Part shown: positions 1 through 4,680 of the stretch, in pieces
Numbering within the stretch: the stretch's first letter is position 1
Layout of the letters: every line of letters starts with the position of its first letter
Origin: Aeriscardovia sp.
GTDB taxonomy: Bacteria; Actinomycetota; Actinomycetes; Actinomycetales; Bifidobacteriaceae
Direction: 5' to 3'
Length of the DNA stretch: 7,473 bases
Assembly (NCBI GenBank): GCA_017538865.1
Contig: JAFYIA010000047.1
Span: 1 to 7,473, forward strand
Notes under the pieces: generated by a model
What the model was told of the DNA's origin: nothing
Seen by the model: the letters and a program-made list of their open reading frames with translations, nothing else
Databases searched by the model: none
Program-made: the position numbers and the translations under genes

Positions 1-153
1 ATGGGCTTCCTTTCCGTTGGAACTTTCAAACAAACCTCCGGCAAGTATATCACACAGTTGAAAATAAGATTTTCTGCGTTTTACCTGCAGATTAAGTCAG
101 CCTTGCTTTGGAGGGGCGAGGAGGGCAGAGGGAGGGGGCTACAGGTTTTTTGA
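1..153 (+). other. Short open frame at left edge (50 codons)
   Basis: An ATG at base 1 opens a 50-codon frame ending at TGA 151-153. No ribosome-binding site can be judged because the window starts here. The second half is rich in Arg, Gly and Glu because it reads through a G-rich tract, which argues against a real protein. The frame is also exactly in phase with the open gene that leaves the right edge, so it could be that gene's 3' end if the molecule is circular. I recognise no domain. Treat it as unassigned sequence rather than a gene call. Confidence 0.15.
113..138 (+). other. G-quadruplex motif
   Basis: Four G-runs (113-116, 123-125, 130-132, 134-138) are separated by loops of 6, 4 and 1 bases, which fits the usual G3+N1-7 rule for an intramolecular quadruplex on the plus strand. 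The motif sits in a noncoding stretch upstream of the repeat cluster. A role in replication or transcription is only an inference. Confidence 0.5.
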
Positions 154-209
154 AGATGTGGAAGTTCTCGGAAGGGGCTCCCAACTCGCTCCAATCCATT
201 TCCAAAGAA

Positions 210-227
210 GCCCCCCGTGCCCCCCGT
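210..227 (+). repeat. Tandem 9-bp repeat, two copies
   Basis: GCCCCCCGT occurs twice back to back (210-218 and 219-227). The C-runs mirror the G-rich tract at 113-138 and could pair with it in single-stranded DNA or RNA; for example 132-139 and 210-216 can form a short G:C stem. No function is assigned. Confidence 0.5.
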
Positions 228-262
228 TATTAGCCGAGAGGAGAGGCAGGGAGTGAAATTTT

Positions 263-286
263 AAAAAACAGAAAAAACATTAAAAA
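263..286. other. Phased A-tracts (possible intrinsic bend)
   Basis: Three A-tracts, 263-268, 272-277 and 282-286, have centres about 9 to 10 bases apart, close to one helical turn. Such phasing usually bends DNA and is common next to plasmid origins and strong promoters. It marks the switch from the GC-rich left edge to the AT-rich repeat region. Bending is inferred from spacing only. Confidence 0.4.
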
Positions 287-333
287 CTATCACGATAAAT
301 CCCAAAATATGCCATTCTTTCAAGCACTCGCCC

Positions 334-346
334 TTACTGCCAGTAA
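334..346. repeat. Short palindrome TTACTG-C-CAGTAA
   Basis: A perfect 6-bp dyad with a single central C. The size and symmetry suit a dimeric regulator such as an RHH or helix-turn-helix protein. It lies just left of the repeat cluster. No binding protein is shown. Confidence 0.3.
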
Positions 347-360
347 ACGTCAGGCAGGTC

Positions 361-443
361 ATCGGCGTGTCGAAAATGGAAAAATTCCGTTAGGCGGAGA
401 CGCTTACTCTCCGTAAGGCTCAGTGGCATTTATCGGCGTGTCG
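361..443. repeat. Direct repeat ATCGGCGTGTCG, two copies
   Basis: The 12-base sequence ATCGGCGTGTCG occurs at 361-372 and 432-443, 71 bases apart, in the same orientation. The second copy runs straight into the left arm of the 29-bp inverted repeat. An iteron-like role is possible, but two copies are few. Confidence 0.45.
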
Positions 444-681
444 CATTCGAGTTTCGTGCAGGAATTTTCGAGAATATTCGACTTTTTTTCGACTTTTGAG
501 AAAGCCTTCCCTCTTACTCTCTCTAAGGCTGATCAAGGGTAAATTGCAAGATATTCGACTTTTGAACGGGTTACGTATATAAGAAGAAATAGGATATAAA
601 TAACTATAACGGTTATATATAGTGAATTGAGTCACACAAATCGAATATCTTGCAGCACCCCTTCTCTCCGTAAGGCTGATC
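403..681 (+). repeat. Three dispersed copies of a CTTACTCTCCGTAAGGCT-like motif
   Basis: Copies lie at 403-420, 513-534 and 660-681. Copies 1 and 2 match at 16 of 18 bases, and copies 1 and 3 share 14 identical bases ending in GTAAGGCT. Copies 2 and 3 also share a GATC extension. Copy 1 contains a small hairpin, CTTAC (403-407) with GTAAG (413-417). Spacings are unequal (about 110 and 148 bases), so this is not a CRISPR-like array. It may be an iteron-type protein-binding site. Confidence 0.5.
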
Positions 682-697
682 GCGGATCAAAAGTCGA
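489..697. repeat. TCGACTTTTGA box: two direct copies and one inverted
   Basis: TCGACTTTTGA occurs at 489-499 and 555-565, and its reverse complement TCAAAAGTCGA at 687-697, overlapping the right arm of the 29-bp repeat by four bases. A partial copy starts at 478. The repeated 11-mer suggests a protein-binding site used several times within the origin-like region. Confidence 0.5.
545..654. repeat. 14-bp inner inverted repeat
   Basis: TGCAAGATATTCGA at 545-558 is the exact reverse complement of TCGAATATCTTGCA at 641-654. It lies inside the 29-bp inverted repeat and encloses the AT-rich centre with the palindrome TATAAC-G-GTTATA (605-617). The nested arrangement suggests a cruciform-prone or hairpin-forming core and a possible DNA-unwinding element. 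Confidence 0.6.
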
Positions 698-770
698 AAA
701 TTCCTGCACGAAACTCGAATGCAAATTGGCCTCTGCGGGGAGTTATGCCATTATGGAATAACCAAAACAG

Positions 771-832
771 TATAATTGGCTCAACAACCCCTAAAAGCGG
801 GGATTATCGGCAATCGAGATATCCGGAAGGAG
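771..832 (+). promoter_or_regulatory. Candidate promoter -10 box and Shine-Dalgarno for the primase gene
   Basis: A perfect TATAAT sits at 771-776 without a good -35 box, followed by GGAAGGAG at 825-832, a strong Shine-Dalgarno sequence. A transcript starting near 783 would have a leader of about 45 bases. The Shine-Dalgarno lies about 90 bases upstream of GTG 924, the first standard start codon of the primase frame, and no ATG, GTG or TTG follows it at normal spacing in that frame. A weak hairpin (CCCC 788-791 with GGGG 799-802) lies between the -10 box and the Shine-Dalgarno. Confidence 0.35.
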
Positions 833-923
833 CGCTGAAAAAACGGCGATCGCGACAATTTACCTCTCCGAAAAGTCGTCATTCGGGAAGACGAAAGGGG
901 CAATTACCAGCTTTGACCGGGAG

Positions 924-3176
924 GTGGATCTGACACCCGAAAACGTATCCCGCTTTTGCCTCGGGCCTGCCGGCGTGGCGCAGACTTCCATCCGCTTTCG
1001 AGGAGGCTACCGGAAAGAGGACAATTTCGAGAGTGCTTCGTCCCTCATGCTGGACATCGACGTGGATCATGACGCCGGCTCCAGGCTCTCTTCCTCCGAG
1101 TGGAGGGCCTTCATGTCGTTCGCTTTTGGGGCTTTCCCTTTCCGGGCCCTGGTTTATGCCAGCCAGCACGGCGGAGCCCATGTTTTTTTGCCTCTCAAAG
1201 ACCCTATTCGGAAAGCTTCCGAGTACAAGCGCCAGCTCGCCCTCACTCTTGGCTTTTGCGCCCGCGCCCTGTCTTTTGGCGGGGGGCCCGGCTTTTTCCT
1301 AGACGTACAGGTCAAGGACGCGGCGAGGATGTTTTTTGAGGGCAAGCAATGCGACAGCCCCAAAGAGTGGGTGTTCGCGAATAGCGCCGAGGAATTCGTG
1401 GATCCCCTTTCTTTGCCCGTAGAGGCCTCTGAGGAGGCTTATCCCTCCTCCCTTATAGGTTTTCCCCCAAACCCGCCTAAACGAGTCCAAAATTTGCCGT
1501 TTTCGGGCATTTCCACTGCCGCAAGAGACATCGATGTGACTTCGAAGGGCTCAAGGAACGTGAACTGCCACAGGATGGCCTCCAGGCTCCTTTACGACAC
1601 CGAGGGTGATGTGGAGGAGGCCAGGGCGCGCTATGACGGCCTAACTTCCGCCAGCGGCCTTCCCGAATTTGAGAGGGTGGCGGCTTTTGAAAGCGCGGTG
1701 AAGAGCATGGTCGACGGCGGCATGCTGTATCCCAAATCCGAAAGGCAGCGGGAGGAAAATTCCCTCGAATCCGCTTACAAGCAGATTGAAAACCAGCTGA
1801 GGTTCGAGTTTCGGAAAGACTGCGATCTCGTCGAGAGCAACCAAATTTACAGGCTGCAGAACAGCCCCGGCGGAGGAGGCATCGCGATCCCGGTAAGCGA
1901 ATCGGCGTACAAGGCCAGGGTGGCGGAGCTGTGCTCTTCCGAGCAGTGGCCGGTAAAGACCCAGATGGCCTTGAAGCGGGCACGCTTTTCGTATTTTTCC
2001 AGCGACATCCTCTCTTCCTCAGGGCTACGCTTTCGTAAGAAAGGCGAGGCATTCTTCCTGGACGGCGTTTTCGACGCCTTTACGGGGCGTTTTGAGGCCA
2101 ATTCGAGCGACTTTCTGGCCACCCCGCTGCCGTTCAAGTATGCCGAGGAAGAGCCGTGCGGCAAATGGGCGGCCTTTCTGGACGAAGTGCTCCCTCCCAA
2201 CCCGCTGTTCGGCTTCTCGGCCGAGCAGATCCAGCTTGAGGACGCGGTGCGCGCCTCCATATGCGGGGATCTCGACGACGAGCTGGCGGTCTTCTGCATA
2301 GGTTCGGGAAGCAATGGGAAGAGCACGGGGTTCTCCCTGATAAAGTCCGCCATTGGGGAAACTTTGAAGACCGTGCCCGTCAGGCTGCTCTCCGACCCAA
2401 AGGACAGGTTCTCGTGGAACTTTCTGAGGGGCGGATACCTGGGGGTTATGAACGAGCTGGGGGCCGACAAGGTGCTTTTGAACCAAGCGGGAAAGGTGCT
2501 CTTTTCCAAGGATCCCAAAGTCATGGAGATAAAGGGCGGCGCCTCGTGGAGCGAGAGCCTGCTGTTTAAGATATTCATCCTCCAAAACGAGCTACCCTCC
2601 TGGACCGACGGGGCCGATTACGGCCTTACCAGAAAGCTCCGGGTGATTGATTTCCCCTCGACTTTTGACGGGACGAAGCAGATTGACACCGAAGACCCTG
2701 AGATGGTCGAGGACGTGCGAAGGTGGATATGCCACTGCTGCAGGCGCCAGAGGCTCCCGCGCTACGTATGGGAGGAGTACCCCCTCAGGAAGGAATGGCT
2801 CGCAAAGATTTCCGACTCCGACGTTTTCTCCGAACTCCTCTCTCCCGCGCCCGGGAGGGTGGTGGCGGTCAGCGCCATTGTGGGGACGCTTTTCAAGGCC
2901 GGCAACCAGCTGGGGAAGCTCTCCAACCGCAAGCTGATATCGAAGCTGGAAAAGTGCGGGTACGAGGTGTCCAGGGTGCATTCGGCGAAGGTGGTCGGCT
3001 GCGAAATCAACACCTCCTCCTCGATTTACCAGATCGCCTCAAACAACGAGATCGTCACTTCCCGCGAGGAAGACGCGACATCCGAAGGCCGCGCGAAAGC
3101 GGAAAAGGACGACATCGACTTCGATTACTACACCCGCGTGGCTGATTTGATGGGCTTTGACTATACGGGCTTTTAA
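924..3176 (+). CDS. Primase-helicase (AEP primase fused to SF3/D5-like helicase)
   Basis: Probable replication protein that primes DNA synthesis and unwinds the template. Counting from GTG 924 (750 aa), the N-terminal AEP primase domain shows metal-binding D44-I-D46, S80-Q-H82 and a further acidic residue, D127. A linker of about 150 to 450 follows, partly D5_N-like. The SF3 helicase has Walker A at 460-468 (GSGSNGKST), a Walker B-type segment ending N510-E511, the motif C asparagine N555 (in QNELP) and a probable arginine finger at R570. Residues 645-700 may form a C-terminal DNA-binding domain. This layout is known from archaeal and bacterial plasmid, virus and satellite replication proteins. 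The start is uncertain: the frame is open from 795, and the upstream stretch (AIATIYLS, then a Lys/Gly-rich turn) looks like the first strand of the primase domain, yet it has no ATG, GTG or TTG. GTG 924 also lacks a properly spaced Shine-Dalgarno. The function call is firm; the 5' end is not. Confidence 0.88.
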   Translation: MDLTPENVSRFCLGPAGVAQTSIRFRGGYRKEDNFESASSLMLDIDVDHDAGSRLSSSEWRAFMSFAFGAFPFRALVYASQHGGAHVFLPLKDPIRKASEYKRQLALTLGFCARALSFGGGPGFFLDVQVKDAARMFFEGKQCDSPKEWVFANSAEEFVDPLSLPVEASEEAYPSSLIGFPPNPPKRVQNLPFSGISTAARDIDVTSKGSRNVNCHRMASRLLYDTEGDVEEARARYDGLTSASGLPEFERVAAFESAVKSMVDGGMLYPKSERQREENSLESAYKQIENQLRFEFRKDCDLVESNQIYRLQNSPGGGGIAIPVSESAYKARVAELCSSEQWPVKTQMALKRARFSYFSSDILSSSGLRFRKKGEAFFLDGVFDAFTGRFEANSSDFLATPLPFKYAEEEPCGKWAAFLDEVLPPNPLFGFSAEQIQLEDAVRASICGDLDDELAVFCIGSGSNGKSTGFSLIKSAIGETLKTVPVRLLSDPKDRFSWNFLRGGYLGVMNELGADKVLLNQAGKVLFSKDPKVMEIKGGASWSESLLFKIFILQNELPSWTDGADYGLTRKLRVIDFPSTFDGTKQIDTEDPEMVEDVRRWICHCCRRQRLPRYVWEEYPLRKEWLAKISDSDVFSELLSPAPGRVVAVSAIVGTLFKAGNQLGKLSNRKLISKLEKCGYEVSRVHSAKVVGCEINTSSSIYQIASNNEIVTSREEDATSEGRAKAEKDDIDFDYYTRVADLMGFDYTGF

Positions 3177-3217
3177 CGCCTTAAATGCGTTTTAACGGAT
3201 TGCTGAAAGGAGACGGC

Positions 3218-3361
3218 ATGGCAGCTGAAGATAGGGAGGCGTACGTTATGGACGCCGTTTATCGGATCGCCCTCGCAGACGACAGGCTTGGAATGATGCG
3301 CCTTCTAGTCGCCCACGCTTTGGGGGAGCACGCCGCTTCCAGAGGGGACTTGTGGCATTGA
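3218..3361 (+). CDS. Small hypothetical protein, 47 aa
   Basis: ATG 3218 is preceded by AAAGGAG (3206-3212) at a good five-base spacing, and the frame ends at TGA 3359-3361. The product is mostly charged and probably helical: an acidic N-terminus (MAAEDREAY), a hydrophobic middle (MMRLLVAHAL) and a basic, polar end. It has no signal peptide or membrane span. It lies 41 bases after the primase gene and just before the RHH gene, so it is probably co-transcribed with them. I recognise no family. A small adaptor or regulator is possible, but nothing in the sequence shows it. Confidence 0.55.
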   Translation: MAAEDREAYVMDAVYRIALADDRLGMMRLLVAHALGEHAASRGDLWH

Positions 3362-3413
3362 TGAAAGTTGAAAGGATTTGGGAGACCATGGAAGAGACCG
3401 GGAGGAAGTTGTG

Positions 3414-3653
3414 ATGGCAGGAAAACACAGGGTTTACCTCACCCGCCCAGTTCTGAATGACAACGGGCACCAGAGGCTCTCCATCTACCTCGACGACGAT
3501 CGCTATGAGGAAATCAGGAAGAGGGCGACGGCTGCCGGAAAGTCCGTCCGGGCGTACGTGACAGACGAGCTGGCCGCCGGCAGGCACCTGTTCCAGATGG
3601 ATGTCGACACGAACGCCTTCCTGCACGTTTTGAGCAGTTCTTTGGGAGAGTGA
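3414..3653 (+). CDS. Ribbon-helix-helix DNA-binding protein (CopG/MobC-like), 79 aa
   Basis: Residues 21-55 have the ribbon-helix-helix pattern: a strand (RLSIYL, 21-26), a first helix (about 28-41), an AGKS turn (42-45) and a second helix ending near 55 (VRAYVTDELAAG). Such proteins dimerise and insert the paired strands into the DNA major groove. Plasmid members control copy number (CopG), toxin-antitoxin operons or relaxosomes (MobC). ATG 3414 is preferred over the in-frame TTG 3378 because GGGAGG (3401-3406) lies at proper spacing before it. No relaxase or toxin gene is adjacent, so autorepression or copy control is the likelier role. Residues 57-79 are a short tail of unknown function. 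The stop is followed at once by the next ATG (TGAATG), which suggests translational coupling. Confidence 0.75.
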   Translation: MAGKHRVYLTRPVLNDNGHQRLSIYLDDDRYEEIRKRATAAGKSVRAYVTDELAAGRHLFQMDVDTNAFLHVLSSSLGE

Positions 3654-4061
3654 ATGAACGCCGAAGCCCTTAGGGATCTGGCCCTCAGGGAGGGTTTGGA
3701 CAGCTTCTGCTCTTTTGAGGAAGAAAGCGACGGCTCCCTCCTGCTCTCCCCGCTTGAGGCGGAAGTGCCTTTGGACAGCCTCGAAGACGTCTTGGCCGTC
3801 CTCAGCATACTCAGGGGGGACAGGCACTCGATCGGCCAGGAGTTTTCAAGGCCTTTCTGGAAGAAGGCGTGCGACCGCATGGTGGAGGGCGGGGTCATGG
3901 TGAAGAGCCGGGACGGCGCCTATGGCCTTGCCCCCTCGGCATTCGCCTCTTTCCGCTATTGGGCGGTATGCATATTTTTGGCCGCGCTCTCCGCGTTCTA
4001 CGAGAAGAGGGAAGTCAGGATTGCGGACGACGTGGCCCGCTTCGTCCGGGGAGCGGAATGA
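3654..4061 (+). CDS. Hypothetical protein with winged-helix-like segment, 135 aa (copy A)
   Basis: ATG 3654 directly follows the RHH stop, with GGGAG (3644-3648) before it. I recognise no named family. The N-terminal half is acidic with LSPLE near residue 32. A helical stretch (about 43-55) and a second helix (about 65-77) lead into a GGVMVKSRDGAYGL segment (79-92), which resembles the recognition helix plus wing of winged-helix DNA-binding domains. Residues 102-115 are hydrophobic (AVCIFLAALSAFY), more likely a buried helix than a membrane span. The next gene shares the same order of motifs, so the two appear to be diverged tandem copies. The stop overlaps the next start as ATGA, so the pair is probably translated together. 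A DNA-binding or regulatory role is inference. Confidence 0.7.
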   Translation: MNAEALRDLALREGLDSFCSFEEESDGSLLLSPLEAEVPLDSLEDVLAVLSILRGDRHSIGQEFSRPFWKKACDRMVEGGVMVKSRDGAYGLAPSAFASFRYWAVCIFLAALSAFYEKREVRIADDVARFVRGAE

Positions 4062-4579
4062 TTGAAGTCGAGCGCGTGCTGGACGCCGGGGCAGGGGCCC
4101 TCGGCTCTCCCTACCTCTCCCCGTTTGAGAAGAAAACGTCGGAGCTTTACGCGCTTCTGGGGCTGGATCTTTTCGCCTATCCTGCAATCCTCAGGCCGTC
4201 TTTGGACAGGGTTTACCTCTTCCCCCTCCACATGTGGAATATGGCCAAGCTGGATTTGGGAGGGATTTTGGATTCCCTGTGCGATGAGGGCATGATCCCC
4301 TTTAGCCTGCTTAAAGACCCAATCCTCAAGGGATGGGCCGAAAAGCTCGACGGCGGGGCGCTGATCAAAACGAAGGCCGGGTACACGTTCAATCCGGAGA
4401 AAATCGCTCAGGCGGAGGAAGACTTTGCCAGGGTGTGCATGGAGGCGGCTTTTTTAGCCCAGCTCTGCGTAACCCCCTCCTACATCGAAAAACGCTACCG
4501 CGTTGGGCTTCTCACAAGCCGGAATGTGCCTCCTGCGCTTATGAACGTTTGGCGGGACTTAGAAAAAGCGAAAGCGTAG
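4058..4579 (+). CDS. Hypothetical protein, probable paralogue of the upstream gene, 173 aa (copy B)
   Basis: ATG 4058 overlaps the previous stop by four bases (ATGA) and has GGGGAG (4048-4053) at good spacing. A longer in-frame open stretch begins at 3869 but runs inside copy A and is not needed. The order of features matches copy A: GLD-x-F (35-39 here, 14-18 in A), FPL (55-57, SPL in A), a leucine-rich helix (65-74), then an amphipathic helix followed by DGGALIKTKAGY (98-109), matching EGGVMVKSRDGAY in A. Compared with A it has about 20 extra N-terminal residues and a longer basic C-terminus (about 140-173). Winged-helix-like binding is inferred from the pattern; no catalytic motif is seen. 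Last gene of the apparent replication operon. Confidence 0.7.
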   Translation: MIEVERVLDAGAGALGSPYLSPFEKKTSELYALLGLDLFAYPAILRPSLDRVYLFPLHMWNMAKLDLGGILDSLCDEGMIPFSLLKDPILKGWAEKLDGGALIKTKAGYTFNPEKIAQAEEDFARVCMEAAFLAQLCVTPSYIEKRYRVGLLTSRNVPPALMNVWRDLEKAKA

Positions 4580-4611
4580 AAGCCAAGCTTGCCTTGCTGC
4601 GTCCGGGCGTC

Positions 4612-4641
4612 TTGATTTTCACTGTTTATTATTTCCATAAT
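4612..4641 (+). promoter_or_regulatory. Candidate promoter for the restriction-modification gene
   Basis: TTGATT (4612-4617) and CATAAT (4636-4641) are separated by 18 bases, a reasonable sigma-70-type match, in the only AT-rich gap between genes on this side of the window. TATACT at 4642-4647 is a second possible -10 box. Own transcription would let the restriction-modification gene be expressed apart from the replication operon. No rho-independent terminator is visible after 4579, so read-through is also possible. Confidence 0.4.
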
Positions 4642-4669
4642 TATACTTACATTTCTTTTTACTAAAACT

Positions 4670-4676
4670 GAGGAGG
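4670..4676 (+). promoter_or_regulatory. Shine-Dalgarno GAGGAGG before ATG 4681
   Basis: GAGGAGG ends four bases before ATG 4681. It is strong and slightly close, and it supports 4681 as the start of the restriction-modification gene. Confidence 0.6.
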
Positions 4677-4680
4677 CCGA

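Larger units (their letters stand above)
443..722. repeat. 29-bp perfect inverted repeat flanking the AT-rich core
   Basis: Bases 443-471 (starting GCATTCGAG, ending AATTTTCGA) are the exact reverse complement of 694-722 (starting TCGAAAATT, ending CTCGAATGC), separated by 222 bases. A 29-bp perfect match is far beyond chance at this distance. The arms enclose the 14-bp inverted repeat and the central palindrome, giving a large nested dyad able to form a hairpin in single-stranded DNA or RNA. No transposase or integrase lies between the arms, so a transposon reading is unlikely. Confidence 0.8.
300..740. other. Candidate replication origin / control region
   Basis: About 440 bases without a credible gene are packed with direct and inverted repeats that nest around an AT-rich core (about 571-625). 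They lie directly upstream of a primase-helicase gene. Repeats plus an easily melted AT-rich segment beside the replication gene are the usual signs of a plasmid or satellite origin, so this is the best candidate here. I found no clear DnaA box, so initiation may depend on the element's own proteins. Alternatives are an antisense or structured RNA locus, or a partition or attachment site. The function is inferred from structure and position only. Confidence 0.5.

Noticed and set aside
420..635. Minus-strand 71-codon frame across the repeats
   Set aside because: It reads through the inverted repeats and the AT-rich core, has no recognisable domain and is best explained as chance.
403..681. CRISPR-like array
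   Set aside because: Only three imperfect copies at unequal spacing, with no spacer-like units of constant length and no cas gene.
443..722. Insertion sequence with terminal inverted repeats
   Set aside because: The arms flank only 222 bases with no transposase, and no target-site duplication was seen.
745..933. Plus-strand 62-codon frame from ATG 745
   Set aside because: It overlaps the likely promoter and Shine-Dalgarno of the primase gene, has low-complexity basic composition and conflicts with the better-looking primase frame. Kept only as a possible partner in a frameshift.
1477..2578. Long minus-strand frames opposite the primase gene (191 and 243 codons)
   Set aside because: They are antisense shadows of a GC-rich coding strand; the plus strand carries clear primase and helicase motifs.
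3378..3413. Longer RHH version starting at TTG 3378
   Set aside because: ATG 3414 has a well-placed GGGAGG site; the extra residues are highly charged and add nothing to the RHH fold.
3361..3414. 17-codon frame between the 47-aa gene and the RHH gene (stop at 3412-3414)
   Set aside because: It links the two genes through TGATG overlaps on both sides, which hints at translational coupling, but it is very short and its own Shine-Dalgarno is poorly spaced.
3246..3827. Minus-strand 193-codon frame opposite the small genes
   Set aside because: It overlaps three plus-strand genes with good ribosome-binding sites and shows no domain.
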